Below are positions 35,064 to 44,679 of a DNA stretch of 48,943 nucleotides, in pieces; position 1 is the stretch's first letter; every line of letters begins with the position of its first letter. Under the pieces are notes generated by a model, which worked only from the letters and a program-made list of their open reading frames with translations, searched no databases and was not told where the DNA came from. Position numbers and translations under genes: made by a program. This stretch comes from Chimaeribacter arupi (GTDB lineage: Bacteria; Pseudomonadota; Gammaproteobacteria; Enterobacterales; Enterobacteriaceae): assembly GCF_002858805.1 (NCBI RefSeq), contig NZ_PJZI01000038.1:1-48943 (forward strand), given 5' to 3'.

Positions 35064-35771
35064 ATGTCAGCATCAGGCATTAACCGGGCGGAACGCCTGT
35101 TGAACCTGCTTCAGCATTTACGCCGCCGCCGTTACCCGGTCAGCGGGCAGCAGCTTGCCGGGGAACTGGGCATCAGCCTGCGTACCCTCTACCGGGATAT
35201 CGCCTCCCTCAACGCGCAGGGCGCGGACATCCGCGGCGAAGCCGGGCTGGGCTACGTCCTGCATGCCGATAACCTGCTGCCGCCGATGATGTTTTCCCGT
35301 GATGAGATGGATGCGCTGCTGCTCGGCATCCATTGGGTGACGCGGCACGGCGACCCGGCCTTAAGCCTCGCCGCCCAGGATGCGCTGGCAAAAATTCACG
35401 CGGTGCTGCCGGAATGCGCCCGGCAGTCGGTGCATTCGCAACGTGTGTTGGCCGGCCCGCCTGAACAGCCGGTGTCGACACGGTTCCAGGCTGAACTGCG
35501 CGAGGCGATCCACGGCCGCTATAAAGTGGCACTGATATACCGGACGGCGCAGGCTGAGGCGTCAGAGCGGGTGATCTGGCCGGTGACATTGGGCTATTTT
35601 GATGCTGCCACCCTGCTGGTGGGCTGGTGTGAGTTGCGCCGGGCTTTCCGCCACTTCAGAACCGACAGAATAGACGCGCTGAGGGTGCTGGCGCAGCGCT
35701 ACCCCAGCTCCCACCCGGCGCTGCTGCAGGCGTGGAAAACACAACAGGGGATTGTAGTGGATGGGCCGTAG
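35064..35771 (+). CDS. YafY-type regulator (HTH + WYL domain)
   Basis: 235 aa. N-terminal winged helix-turn-helix (about 7-65: RLLNLLQHLRRRRYPVSGQQ, then LAGELGISLRTLYRDIASL), then the WYL-like effector domain (about 140-225: REAIHGRYKVALIYRTAQ, RVIWPVTLGYFDAATLLVGW), where W and Y stand in the usual positions. It probably regulates the divergent VOC gene 56 bp away; this pairing is common. With the VOC gene broken, its regulon here may be only itself. Confidence 0.88.
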   Translation: MSASGINRAERLLNLLQHLRRRRYPVSGQQLAGELGISLRTLYRDIASLNAQGADIRGEAGLGYVLHADNLLPPMMFSRDEMDALLLGIHWVTRHGDPALSLAAQDALAKIHAVLPECARQSVHSQRVLAGPPEQPVSTRFQAELREAIHGRYKVALIYRTAQAEASERVIWPVTLGYFDAATLLVGWCELRRAFRHFRTDRIDALRVLAQRYPSSHPALLQAWKTQQGIVVDGP

Positions 35772-35777
35772 CCGCAT

Positions 35778-35807
35778 GGCCGCCCTGCGGCTGGTCACAG
35801 GGCGGCC
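35778..35807. terminator. Hairpin between convergent genes
   Basis: GGCCGCCCTG (35778-35787) and CAGGGCGGCC (35798-35807), 10 bp with a 10-nt loop; no T-run on either side. Confidence 0.45.
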
Positions 35808-35815
35808 TGACAGGA

Positions 35816-36913
35816 TCAGGACGGCAGCTCACTCTCTTTAATGTCGGCGATTGGGCCGAGGATATCGCGGTTGAAATCACGCAGCGGCTCGCCCTGGCGG
35901 ACGCGCTCAGGCCAGTCGTGGTTAGCCAGCGCGCCGCGGCCCAGTGCGATCAAATCTGCGCCCTGTTGCAGGCTCAGTTCCGCTTCCGCTACCTGATGCA
36001 GGCTGCCGTTGGCTATCAGCGTCACACCCGGCGCGAATTTACGTGCCAGCGCCACCAGCGACAGCGGGTTGTCAGCAAACGCCGGCTTCCACGCCTCGTA
36101 CTCCGTCACGTGGATATAATCCACGCCAGACGCCGCCAGCAGCGTGAACACCGTGCAGGCATCCTCTTCGCCGTTCGCCCATTTATGGTGGAAATCATTC
36201 ACCTTGCCCTGCGAAATGCGGATCCCGACCGGGATATCCTGGCCCACGCGGGCGCGGACAGCCTTGATCACCTCGAGGATCACACGCAAACGCCCGGCGG
36301 TGTCTCCGCCCCAGGCGTCGGTGCGCAGGTTGGTGTGCGCCGTCAGGAACTGGTCGAGCAAATAGCCGTTTGCGCCGTGAATTTCCACCCCGTCAAAGCC
36401 CGCTTCACGCACAGCCCGCTCTGCGGCATCGGCAAAATGCGTGATGATCGCCTGAATCTCTGCTTCCTCCAGTGCGCGCGGCACCGGGTAGCGCCCCTCG
36501 CCGCGGTAAAAGGTGAGCTGCTCCCCGGCGGGCTGTACCGCTGAAGGGGCGACGCTGCCTGAACGGTGGGCGTTCCCCTGCGACAACGCACCGGCATGCT
36601 GGATCTGGGCAATGATCCGGCTGCCCTGCGCGTGGACGGCGTCGGTAATGCTGCGCCAGGCGCCCGCCTGTTTGCTGGTGACCATGCCTGACTGGAACGC
36701 GTAAGTCTGCGACCATTCTGCATCGATATAGATGCCTTCGCTGATCACCAGGCCAAAGCCGCCACGGGCGAAGTCCTGGTAATAGGCTTTCATCCGTTCA
36801 CTGGCGATGCCGTCTTCCGAGGCGCTGACGCGGGTCATGGGCGCGACCACCAGGCGGTTTTTAAGCGGGCGGCCGTTCAGGGTGAAGGGGCTGAAAAGGG
36901 GTGAAGCAGTCAT
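35816..36913 (-). CDS. NADH:flavin oxidoreductase (Old Yellow Enzyme family)
   Basis: 365 aa from the ATG at 36913 (GGAG 6 nt upstream). FMN TIM barrel: VVAPMTRVSASEDG near the N-terminus, AQIQHAGALSQG, GVEIHGANGYLLDQFLTAHTN with the His/Asn pair, and ALGRGALANHDWP for FMN phosphate. Chromosomal, not close to the two transposon OYEs. Divergent from a LysR gene 145 bp away, which probably controls it. Reduces enones, quinones or nitro compounds. Confidence 0.92.
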   Translation of the reverse strand: MTASPLFSPFTLNGRPLKNRLVVAPMTRVSASEDGIASERMKAYYQDFARGGFGLVISEGIYIDAEWSQTYAFQSGMVTSKQAGAWRSITDAVHAQGSRIIAQIQHAGALSQGNAHRSGSVAPSAVQPAGEQLTFYRGEGRYPVPRALEEAEIQAIITHFADAAERAVREAGFDGVEIHGANGYLLDQFLTAHTNLRTDAWGGDTAGRLRVILEVIKAVRARVGQDIPVGIRISQGKVNDFHHKWANGEEDACTVFTLLAASGVDYIHVTEYEAWKPAFADNPLSLVALARKFAPGVTLIANGSLHQVAEAELSLQQGADLIALGRGALANHDWPERVRQGEPLRDFNRDILGPIADIKESELPS

Positions 36914-37058
36914 GGTGTCTCCGGGGGTCTGATTTATCTCTCCCTGCAATATAATCCGTCCCGATCCCCGTTTGAATCTCCTATCCGGATAGGCCGGTAT
37001 AACCTTTCACGTTATACTGGCCGCTCTTACCCTGTGATCTCCGGGAGCGTGTGACAAG

Positions 37059-37946
37059 ATGAACCTCAGCGATGTGCACCTGTTTCTGGTGATCGCCGAA
37101 AGCGGCAGTATGGCGCAGGCTGCGCGCCGCCTTAACCTGTCGCCGATGTCCGTTTCACGGCGGCTGGCGCTGCTGGAACACGAAGTGGGCAAGCGGCTGA
37201 TCCAGCGCACCACCCGCGCCCTGTCGCTGACGCAGGAGGGCGAAGAGTTTATCCCTTACGCCAGGGCGATGACGGACGCCGAAGCCAGCGCCAAGGCCCT
37301 GTTTATGCCGGAAGCGCAGGGCGCGGGCGGGCTGTTGCGCATCACAGCCCCTTCCGGGTTGGGCCGCAGGACGATTGTGCCGCTGATCCCCGATCTGCTG
37401 CTGAATAACCCGGAAATGCGGGTCGATTTGCAGCTCAATGATGAAGTGGTGGACATCGTCAGCCGCGGTATTGATGTGGCCGTCCGGGTCGCCCCACTGC
37501 GGGACTCCAGCCTGGTGGCGCGGAAAATCGCGGATAACCCGCGCATCCTGTGCGCCTCGCCTGATTACCTCGCCCGCCACGGCAAGCCGGGCGTCCTCAG
37601 CGATCTCCGCGCCCATAACTGCCTCAGGCTGACCAACGTGCTGAACTGGTCATTCGAGGTGGACAGGCAGATCATCAGCCACAGCGTGGACGGGCGCTTC
37701 ACGTCCAGTAACGTTGAGGGCATCAGGGCGTTATGCATTCAGGGGCTGGGGCTTTCCCAGCTGACGTACTGGGATGTGAAAGAGGAGTTAAGCCAGGGCA
37801 GCCTGGTTGAGATTGCGTTGGGTGATGCCGCCCCGCAGCCGCTCTCCATCTGGGCCGTGTTACCCACCGCGCGTTATCTGCCGCGCCGGGTGACGCTGTT
37901 TATCGACGCCCTGAAAACCGCGCTGAGGCCGGTGGCCGGGGTATAG
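37059..37946 (+). CDS. LysR-family regulator
   Basis: 295 aa. Helix-turn-helix near residues 14-50 (SGSMAQAARRLNLSPMSVSR, then RLALLEHEVGKRLIQRTTR), C-terminal effector domain (VDLQLNDEVVDIVSRGIDVA). Divergent from the OYE gene and 89 bp before an AraJ-like MFS gene, so likely to regulate both. Confidence 0.92.
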   Translation: MNLSDVHLFLVIAESGSMAQAARRLNLSPMSVSRRLALLEHEVGKRLIQRTTRALSLTQEGEEFIPYARAMTDAEASAKALFMPEAQGAGGLLRITAPSGLGRRTIVPLIPDLLLNNPEMRVDLQLNDEVVDIVSRGIDVAVRVAPLRDSSLVARKIADNPRILCASPDYLARHGKPGVLSDLRAHNCLRLTNVLNWSFEVDRQIISHSVDGRFTSSNVEGIRALCIQGLGLSQLTYWDVKEELSQGSLVEIALGDAAPQPLSIWAVLPTARYLPRRVTLFIDALKTALRPVAGV

Positions 37947-38035
37947 CCGAAAGTTGACTAAAATCAGGGATATCGTGAATCCCCGGCTGGTGCGTAAGGC
38001 GCTACCCTACAACAAACCACACAAAGGGCAATCGG

Positions 38036-39220
38036 ATGAAAAAGGTAGTCATCGCGCTGGCGATGGGGGCATTCGGGCTGGGTATGGCCGAATTCGGCAT
38101 GATGGGCGTATTGACGGAGCTGGCGCACGACGTGCAGATCCCGATCCCTGACGCCGGGAATATGATTTCGTTTTACGCGCTCGGCGTGGTCATCGGCGCG
38201 CCGGTGATGGCGCTGGTTTCCAATAAGTTCTCGCTGAAAAGCCAGTTGCTGTTTCTGGTGGCGCTGTGCGTGCTCGGCAATGCGCTGTTCGCCTGCTCCT
38301 CCTCCTATCTGATGCTGGTTATCGGCCGGCTGCTGTCGGGCTTTCCGCACGGGGCCTTCTTTGGCGTCGGGGCGATTATGCTGACGAAAGTCGCCCGCCC
38401 CGGCAGGGTCACCGCCGCGGTGGCGGGCATGGTCTCGGGGATGACGCTGGCGAACCTGGTCGGCATTCCGCTCGGCACCTGGCTGAGCCATGAATTCAGC
38501 TGGCGCGCGCCGTTTTTGCTGATTGCGGCGTTCTTCCTCGCGGTATTGCTGGCGGTGATACGCTGGATCCCCACGCTCTCGGACACCTCCACGGCCAAAC
38601 TCCGCGAACAGTTCCGGTTTTTGAAATCACCCGCGCCTTGGTTGATCTTTCTGGCCACCCTGTTGGGTAACGCCGGGGTGTTTGCCTGGTTCAGCTACAT
38701 CAAACCGGTGATGCTGGGTGTCTCCGGCTTCGCGGAAGCGGCGATGCCGGCCATTATGATGCTGGCCGGGCTGGGCATGGTGCTGGGGAACCTGGCAAGT
38801 GCCCGATTATCTGCCCGTGTCCCTCCGCTGCGTATCGCGGTGATTACCGACCTGGTGATTGTTATCTCGCTGGTGATGATTTTCTTCTTCTCCGCGCACC
38901 AGGCGGCCTCGCTCAGCTTCGCGTTTATCAGCTGCGCCGGGCTGTTTGCGCTCTCGGCACCGCTGCAAATCCTGCTGCTGCAAAATGCGAAAGGCGGTGA
39001 AATGCTCGGCGCGGCGGGCGGGCAGATCGCCTTCAACCTCGGCAGCGCGCTGGGCGCATTCTGCGGCGGGCTGATGATCACCCTGGATTTCGCGTACAAC
39101 TACGTCGCCCTGCCGGCGGCGCTGCTGTCGCTGTCGGCCATGCTGTCGTTAATGCTGTATGGGCGTTTGACTACCCCAAACCGCACAAATATCAACTCGC
39201 CGGCGCAGGAAAGGCACTAG
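38036..39220 (+). CDS. AraJ-like MFS efflux transporter
   Basis: 394 aa, 12 predicted membrane segments. Signature parts: GAFGLGMAEFGMMGVLTELA in helix 1, GALVIG-like region FYALGVVIGAPVMALVSNKF (helix 2 and the following loop), GRLLSGFPHGAFFGVGAIM (helix 4) and GMTLANLVGIPLGTWL (motif C). Inner-membrane proton antiporter for sugars, arabinose-like compounds or drugs. It is 59 bp before the next OYE gene, so the two probably form an operon; the paired design (MFS with OYE) repeats that of the transposon cargo. Confidence 0.9.
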   Translation: MKKVVIALAMGAFGLGMAEFGMMGVLTELAHDVQIPIPDAGNMISFYALGVVIGAPVMALVSNKFSLKSQLLFLVALCVLGNALFACSSSYLMLVIGRLLSGFPHGAFFGVGAIMLTKVARPGRVTAAVAGMVSGMTLANLVGIPLGTWLSHEFSWRAPFLLIAAFFLAVLLAVIRWIPTLSDTSTAKLREQFRFLKSPAPWLIFLATLLGNAGVFAWFSYIKPVMLGVSGFAEAAMPAIMMLAGLGMVLGNLASARLSARVPPLRIAVITDLVIVISLVMIFFFSAHQAASLSFAFISCAGLFALSAPLQILLLQNAKGGEMLGAAGGQIAFNLGSALGAFCGGLMITLDFAYNYVALPAALLSLSAMLSLMLYGRLTTPNRTNINSPAQERH

Positions 39221-39279
39221 GCTGTTTGCCCTTGCCCATTTCACCGGGCACGCTATTTCATGACAAAGAGAAGATAACG

Positions 39280-40380
39280 ATGGCTCAGCTATTTACACCG
39301 TTCACGCTGAAAAGCGTGACACTCAAAAACCGTATTGCCGTACCCCCGATGTGCCAATACTCGGCGGTTGACGGTCTGGTAAATGACTGGCACCGGGTAC
39401 ACTACGCCGGGCTGGCACGCGGCGGCGCGGGTCTGGTGATCGTCGAGGCAACTGCGGTGGCCCCGGAAGGGCGCATCACCCCAGGGGATCTCGGCATCTG
39501 GAATGATGAGCAGGCGGCAGAGCTGGCGAACATCGCCAAAGCAATCAAAGAGGCAGGTGCCGTGCCGGGCATCCAGATCGCCCATGCCGGGCGTAAAGCC
39601 AGCGCGAATGCGCCGTGGGAAGGCGACGACCATATCCCGGAAGGCGATGCCCGTGGCTGGGAAACCCTGTCACCGTCTGCGGTCGCGTTCGGCAAAAACC
39701 TGCCGAAAGTGCCGAAAGCCATGACCAAAGCGGACATCCAGCGCGTCACGGAGGATTTCGTGGCAGCCGCGCGCCGCGCGCGTGATGCCGGGTTCGAGTG
39801 GCTGGAACTGCACTTCGCCCACGGCTATCTGGCACAGAGCTTCTTCTCAGTGCACGCCAACCAGCGTACCGACGAATACGGCGGTGATTTCACCGGCCGC
39901 AGCCGCTTCCTGATTGAAACCTTCGACGCCGTGCGCGCCGAGTGGCCGCAGGATCTGCCGCTGACCGCCCGTTTTGGTGTGATTGAGTATGACGGCCGCG
40001 ACGAGGAAACCCTGTCGGAGGCGATTGCCCTGACCAACATCCTGCGCGAAAAAGGGCTGGATATGCTGAACGTCAGCGTCGGCTTCTCCACGCCGGACAG
40101 TAACATTCCGTGGGGGCCGGGCTTCCTGGCACCGGTGGCCCGCCGTGTTCGCAACGAAGCAGACCTGCCGGTTGCCTCCTCCTGGGGCGTGGAAGCGGCT
40201 TCCGTTGCGGAACGCTGCATTGCCGAAGGGGATATGGACCTGGTGATGATTGGCCGCGCCATGCTGGCTGACCCGCACTACAGCTACCGTCTGGCGCAGC
40301 AACTCCAGGTGGAGAAACCCTCCTGGGTGCTGCCGGCCCCTTACGCACACTGGCTGGAGCGTTACCGGATCGGCGAGTAA
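39280..40380 (+). CDS. XenA/YqjM-like NADH:flavin oxidoreductase
   Basis: 366 aa from the ATG at 39280 (matches the usual N-terminus MAQLFTPFTLKSVTLKNRI). This is the thermophilic-like OYE class: PPMCQYSA (about 22-29) holds the redox-tuning Cys, IQIAHAGRKASANAPW and LELHFAHGYLAQSFFS hold the substrate-binding His pair (H..H rather than H..N), and WGVEAASVAERCI and GRAMLADPHY bind FMN. Reduces enones and xenobiotics with NADPH. A bidirectional terminator follows. Confidence 0.93.
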   Translation: MAQLFTPFTLKSVTLKNRIAVPPMCQYSAVDGLVNDWHRVHYAGLARGGAGLVIVEATAVAPEGRITPGDLGIWNDEQAAELANIAKAIKEAGAVPGIQIAHAGRKASANAPWEGDDHIPEGDARGWETLSPSAVAFGKNLPKVPKAMTKADIQRVTEDFVAAARRARDAGFEWLELHFAHGYLAQSFFSVHANQRTDEYGGDFTGRSRFLIETFDAVRAEWPQDLPLTARFGVIEYDGRDEETLSEAIALTNILREKGLDMLNVSVGFSTPDSNIPWGPGFLAPVARRVRNEADLPVASSWGVEAASVAERCIAEGDMDLVMIGRAMLADPHYSYRLAQQLQVEKPSWVLPAPYAHWLERYRIGE

Positions 40381-40401
40381 TCGCCGCGATACGTGTATGC
40401 A

Positions 40402-40428
40402 GGGCGGCCGGTGGCCGCCCTTTTTTTT
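40402..40428 (+). terminator. Intrinsic terminator after the XenA-like gene
   Basis: GGGCGGCC (40402-40409), GGT loop, GGCCGCCC (40413-40420), then eight T (40421-40428). It stands 5 bp before the end of the convergent NicO gene. Confidence 0.93.
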
Positions 40429-40433
40429 CGCCG

Positions 40434-41360
40434 TTAACACCCGGCGGCGATGAAATCCCCGTTGGCGCTGACCGGGATCACCGAGGTAAACAGCACCAGC
40501 GCAAACAGCATCAGCAGCGCGCCGCCGCACATCATCACGCCACGGGCCACCGGCGGCAGATAACGCCCTGCCAGCCCGCCCGGCGCGGCAATAATCCGTT
40601 CCCGCGCGTGGTGCACCAGCGTCGCCAGCAGTGTGACGGCCAGGGCCGTGCCGAGCGCCATCGCCATCACCGCGATCATGCCCCAGGTAAACATGCCGAG
40701 GGCATTGGCAAACACCAGGATCAGAATCGCGCCGCTGCAAGGCCGGATGCCGATGGCCGCGATCACCCACAGGGCGTTTTTCCCGCCGGTATCCGGCGGG
40801 TGAGAATGCCCGCAACCGCAGCCCGCGTCATGCTGCGCACTGCCGCGCCCATTCACCCCGGCGGCGCGCAGCATCACCACCAGCCCGAACGCGGCGATCA
40901 GCAATGCGCTGATTTTCTCCACCCAGTAGCGGCTGCGGCTGAGATCGCCCATCGAGAAATTAAACAGCACCGCCAGCACCAGCACGAACAGGATCGCGGT
41001 CACCCCCTGCGTCAGGCTGCCGAGCAGGGTGATGATCCGGCTGGTGTTCAGTTGCTGCCGGTGGCTGGCCAGATAGGTGGTGATAACAAATTTACCGTGG
41101 CCCGGCCCCACTGCGTGCAGCACCCCGTAGAGAAAACTGCACAGCGTCAGCATCAGCCCGCCGCTGGCCTGGTGGTTATGCTGTTGCAGCAGATAGAGCA
41201 CCAGAGAGCGGTGCAGGTAAATCTGCGCATTGAGGCAGGCCTGGATAAAGTCCGGCCAGTAGCGGCTGAGCAGCGCCGACGCGGCAGCCAGCAGGAGTGC
41301 GCCGGTCGCGAGCATGGCGAGGGCGGCAGGGTTGGCATTTTTCAGTGACAGACTCTTCAT
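40434..41360 (-). CDS. NicO-family nickel/cobalt transporter, last gene of the ABC operon
   Basis: 308 aa from the ATG at 41360, which overlaps the TGA of the permease gene by one base (TGATG). A longer open frame upstream is only the permease gene read in another frame. Six membrane segments; HAVGPGHGKFVITTYLASHR is the NicO HX4DH-like signature, a cytosolic loop carries CGCGHSHP, and GIRPCSGAILILVFA is the conserved PCSGA segment. Such proteins move Ni, Co or Zn across the inner membrane, some outward (RcnA). Its place at the end of an ABC importer operon suggests balancing the same metal. Confidence 0.88.
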   Translation of the reverse strand: MKSLSLKNANPAALAMLATGALLLAAASALLSRYWPDFIQACLNAQIYLHRSLVLYLLQQHNHQASGGLMLTLCSFLYGVLHAVGPGHGKFVITTYLASHRQQLNTSRIITLLGSLTQGVTAILFVLVLAVLFNFSMGDLSRSRYWVEKISALLIAAFGLVVMLRAAGVNGRGSAQHDAGCGCGHSHPPDTGGKNALWVIAAIGIRPCSGAILILVFANALGMFTWGMIAVMAMALGTALAVTLLATLVHHARERIIAAPGGLAGRYLPPVARGVMMCGGALLMLFALVLFTSVIPVSANGDFIAAGC

Positions 41361-43150
41361 CAGGCAGCCCCAATAGTGGTTGACCTGTTGACTATAGTTG
41401 CCCGTGTCCGTCTGCGCCGCCCCGCCAGCCCGGCGGTGGTCACCGCCAGTACTGAAAACAGCACCAGCGCGCCACCGGGCGCAAGCACTGCCCAGCCTGC
41501 ACGCTCGAGGTACGGCATCCCTTCGGCCAGCACCCGCCCCCACTCCGGCGCGGGCGGCGGTGCGCCCAGCCCCAGGAAACCGAGCGCCGCCAGCGCCAGC
41601 ACAATCCCCGGCAGCCGTAACATCGCATGGCGCAGCAACGGCCCGCTCAGCGCCGGAAGCAGATAACGCAGCGTCCGCCGCCACGGGCCGACCCCCAGCA
41701 CCGGCAGAATGCGGATATGCGGCTGGGCGTTGATCTCGCTGACCAGCGCGGCGGTGTGCGCCGCCAGCGGTGCCCAACTGGTGGCCATCACCGCCAGCGC
41801 CGCGCCCCCGGCGGTCGGGCCGTTCACCGCCGCCACCACCAGCCCGGCAATCACCGGCGGCATGGCGTTGGCGACCTCCACCGGGCCGCTGCTCAGGCGC
41901 GGAAACAGCCCGGCCAGCAGCCCGATCGCCAGGCTGGCAAACGTCACCGCCAGCGCCAGCGCACAGGTATGCAGCGCGCCATGCGCAACCCGCGCCAGCA
42001 GATCGCGCCCGGTGGCATCCGCCCCGAACGGCAGATCCCAGCCGGGCGGCTGCAAGCGCATAAACATCGGCGTGACAGGGTCACGCGGCAGGCCGGCGAT
42101 AACCGTAATGAGCAGCAGCAGCGCACACGCAGCCGGGACGATCCACGCCCCCGGCGGCAGGCGGGGCGCCGGCATGGCAGCCGGTAACGCCCCGGCGTGC
42201 AGTGCCGGGCCAAGCAGTGCGCGCCGTCCCAGATTGGCCGCTGCACCGACGCCACACGCCAGCAGCAACAGCAGCAGCAGGCCGGTCTGCAACGCCGGGA
42301 GATCCTGCGCCGCCACCGCGCCCAGTGTGGCGCGCCCCAGCCCCGGAATGGCGAACACTTTTTCCACCGCCATTGCCCCGCCGGTCAGCCCGATGATCAC
42401 CAGCCCGACCTGTGACAGCAGCCCCGGCAGCGTGCGCCGGAACACTGCCGCGGCAATCTGGCTGCGCGGCACACCGGCCATCTGCCAGGTCAACAGCCAT
42501 TTCTCATGGAAGGTGGCGGCGAACGCATCAGAAAAGAGCCGCCCCAGCAGCCCCCCGGCCGGGATCCCCAGCGCCAGCGCCGGTAACACCGCATGGTGCA
42601 GGCTGCGCCAGCCAAAGGGCGGGAACGCCTGAAGCCAGACCGCCCCCACCAGCAACAACAGGGAGGCCAGCAAAAACTCCGGCAAGGCGGTCAGCGCGGC
42701 GGGCACGCTGCCGCCGGGGCGCTGCGCCCGGCCTTTCAGCCCGGCCAGAAACGGGCGCAGGCAGATAAGCCCGGCCACCAGCACGGCCACCAGCAGCGCA
42801 AACGCCATCAGCGTCAGGGAGACACCGGCTGCCTGCAACATCCCCGGCCCGACCGGCTGGCCGGACACCCAGGAGGTGCCGGCATCGCCGTGCAGCAGGC
42901 CGCGCAGCCACTGTTGCAGCAGTGCCGGCGGCCCTTGTTCCAGCCCGAGCGCCTCGCGGATGGCGTTGAGTGTCTCCGGTGTCGCCTCCTGATCGCCGGA
43001 TCGCGCCCGCAGCAGCGCCAGCGCCGGATCGCGGCCGGAGAGCCACGGCAACATCCCCACCAGCGCCACCACCGCGCCCAGCGTGACGAGGCGTGACAGC
43101 AGCGGCAACAGCCTGTCTGCCCCCAGGCAGAATCGATGAAAAACGCGCAC
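41360..43150 (-). CDS. Fused double permease of a Nik/Dpp-type ABC importer
   Basis: 596 aa, two BPD_transp_1 permeases in one chain. The first (about 95-310) is NikB/DppB-like, with the EAA loop at QMAGVPRSQIAAAVFRRTLP; the second (about 375-585) is NikC/DppC-like, with LPFGADATGRDLLARV and the EAA loop near VLGVGPWRRTLRYLLPAL. In most systems these are two proteins. The start is a GTG at 43150, 3 bp after the substrate-binding protein stop. The fused form fixes the heterodimer stoichiometry. It belongs to the peptide/nickel importer group. Confidence 0.9.
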   Translation of the reverse strand: MRVFHRFCLGADRLLPLLSRLVTLGAVVALVGMLPWLSGRDPALALLRARSGDQEATPETLNAIREALGLEQGPPALLQQWLRGLLHGDAGTSWVSGQPVGPGMLQAAGVSLTLMAFALLVAVLVAGLICLRPFLAGLKGRAQRPGGSVPAALTALPEFLLASLLLLVGAVWLQAFPPFGWRSLHHAVLPALALGIPAGGLLGRLFSDAFAATFHEKWLLTWQMAGVPRSQIAAAVFRRTLPGLLSQVGLVIIGLTGGAMAVEKVFAIPGLGRATLGAVAAQDLPALQTGLLLLLLLACGVGAAANLGRRALLGPALHAGALPAAMPAPRLPPGAWIVPAACALLLLITVIAGLPRDPVTPMFMRLQPPGWDLPFGADATGRDLLARVAHGALHTCALALAVTFASLAIGLLAGLFPRLSSGPVEVANAMPPVIAGLVVAAVNGPTAGGAALAVMATSWAPLAAHTAALVSEINAQPHIRILPVLGVGPWRRTLRYLLPALSGPLLRHAMLRLPGIVLALAALGFLGLGAPPPAPEWGRVLAEGMPYLERAGWAVLAPGGALVLFSVLAVTTAGLAGRRRRTRATIVNRSTTIGAA

Positions 43151-43153
43151 GGC

Positions 43154-44659
43154 TTAGTCCGTTAACACTGTGGTGTCAGAGGTGACCAGCATCCGTTCAC
43201 GCGGATCGCGCGCCGCCTCGCGTACGCCCGCCGCTTCGCCCTGGATAACCCGTTCATGCAGCAGCGGCAGGGCCGCATCAGAGGCCAGAATCCGCTGCTC
43301 GGCCGCCATGATCGCCTGCCGCCGTTCAGCCCCGGCCGGGATGGCCGCCGCCTGCTCCAGCGCCTGATCGATGCGCGCATCACAGAGTTGCGACAGGTTA
43401 AACGACCCTTTACAGGCGAAATCGCTGTAGAGATAGGCCACCGGGTCGCCTGAGTCCAGCACCGTGGCGCGGGAGAGGATAAAGGCATCGAACTTGCCTG
43501 CCAGCGCGTCCGCTTCGATATGCGCGTACTCCCGCACCACCTGTTTCACCGTGAACCCGGCGGCGCTGAGCTGCTGGGCGAGATAGGTCGCGACTTCCGG
43601 CAGTTCGGCACGGTCACTGAAGGTCGCCAGGGTGATGGTCGCGCCGTTGGGTGACGCCGGTGCAGTGGGTGCGGCCACCGGTTGACGCAACGCGGCCGCC
43701 CACGGCAGCGCCGGGCCAAGCAGCCCGTCGGCACGGTCAGCGCGGCGTTCGTAGACGTTGTCGATCAGTTGCTGCCGGTTAAGTGCCTGACGTGCCGCCG
43801 CCCGCAATGCCGGGTCACGGAACGGGCCGGTGCGGCTGTTGAGGTACAGGGTATTGGTGCGCGGCATCGGCACTTCATGCACCCGTTGCGGGTCGAGCAG
43901 CGCCACCTGTGACACCGGCACCGCCTCGACGATGTCCGCGGTGTGGGTACGCAGGGCGGCGGCGCGCGCGGTGCCGTCCGGCACAAAGGCCACATCAATG
44001 CCCGCCGCGCGTGCTTTGGTGCCCCAGTAATGCGCAAAACGGTCGAGCCGGGCGCTGCTGGTGCCGTTGACCTGCGTCAGCACAAACGGCCCGGTGCCGG
44101 CTTTCACCGGGTTGACCACGCCGTTTTTGCCATAGGCGGAAGGCGCGAGGATGGCGAGTTGCGGGCTGGAGAGCCGCTGCGGGATCAGCGGGTCAGGCCG
44201 GGCGGTGGTGACGATCACGTTGTGATCACCGTCCGCCACCGCGTCCAGGGTCACGCCGTCGAGGATGCGCGGTTTCGGCGCGGCATGGGCGGCGGTGGTC
44301 AGCGCATTCACCACACTGGCGGCGGTCAGTGGGCTGCCGTCGTGGAACTGCACGCCTTCGCGCAAGGTAAAACGCCAGCGCCGGGCATCAAGCTGTTGCC
44401 AGTGGGTCGCCAGCGCCGGTTGCGCCTCGCCTAATGGGTCCAGCGTCACCAGGGTTTCCGCCGTGCGCCAGCGGGAGAGCTTAAAGGCGTCGTCACTCAG
44501 CGGCGTCAGCCCGGAACGCGGCGGCTGAAGCATCGCCAGCCGGATCCGCGGCCCGTCGTCCTCCTGCGTTTCCGGCGGCGGTTCATTGAAACAGCCTGAC
44601 AGCAACAGCATTCCGGCCAGCAGACCGGCCTTCGGCAGGGAAAAAAACGGGTTATTCAC
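43154..44659 (-). CDS. ABC substrate-binding lipoprotein (Nik/Dpp-like, SBP_bac_5)
   Basis: 501 aa from the GTG at 44659 (AAGGA 8 nt upstream). A lipobox LLLSGC at about residues 18-23 predicts a membrane-anchored periplasmic lipoprotein. The body is SBP_bac_5: ETLVTLDPLGEAQPALATHW, WRFTLREGVQFHDGSPLTAA, GTGPFVLTQVNG and LCDARIDQALEQA. The ligand may be a nickel or metallophore complex or a peptide; the metal-related neighbours favour metal. 20 bp separate it from the upstream ATPase gene. Confidence 0.9.
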   Translation of the reverse strand: MNNPFFSLPKAGLLAGMLLLSGCFNEPPPETQEDDGPRIRLAMLQPPRSGLTPLSDDAFKLSRWRTAETLVTLDPLGEAQPALATHWQQLDARRWRFTLREGVQFHDGSPLTAASVVNALTTAAHAAPKPRILDGVTLDAVADGDHNVIVTTARPDPLIPQRLSSPQLAILAPSAYGKNGVVNPVKAGTGPFVLTQVNGTSSARLDRFAHYWGTKARAAGIDVAFVPDGTARAAALRTHTADIVEAVPVSQVALLDPQRVHEVPMPRTNTLYLNSRTGPFRDPALRAAARQALNRQQLIDNVYERRADRADGLLGPALPWAAALRQPVAAPTAPASPNGATITLATFSDRAELPEVATYLAQQLSAAGFTVKQVVREYAHIEADALAGKFDAFILSRATVLDSGDPVAYLYSDFACKGSFNLSQLCDARIDQALEQAAAIPAGAERRQAIMAAEQRILASDAALPLLHERVIQGEAAGVREAARDPRERMLVTSDTTVLTD

Positions 44660-44679
44660 GGGATTGTCCTTTTTAACGC

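Noticed and set aside
40434-41777. 447-codon version of the NicO gene starting at 41777
   Set aside because: The first 139 codons are the fused permease gene read in another frame; the protein proper starts at 41360 with a hydrophobic helix and a coupled ATG.
41627-43096. Long antisense ORFs over the fused permease and ABC genes
   Set aside because: Low-complexity R/Q/P/A-rich translations typical of GC-rich antisense frames.
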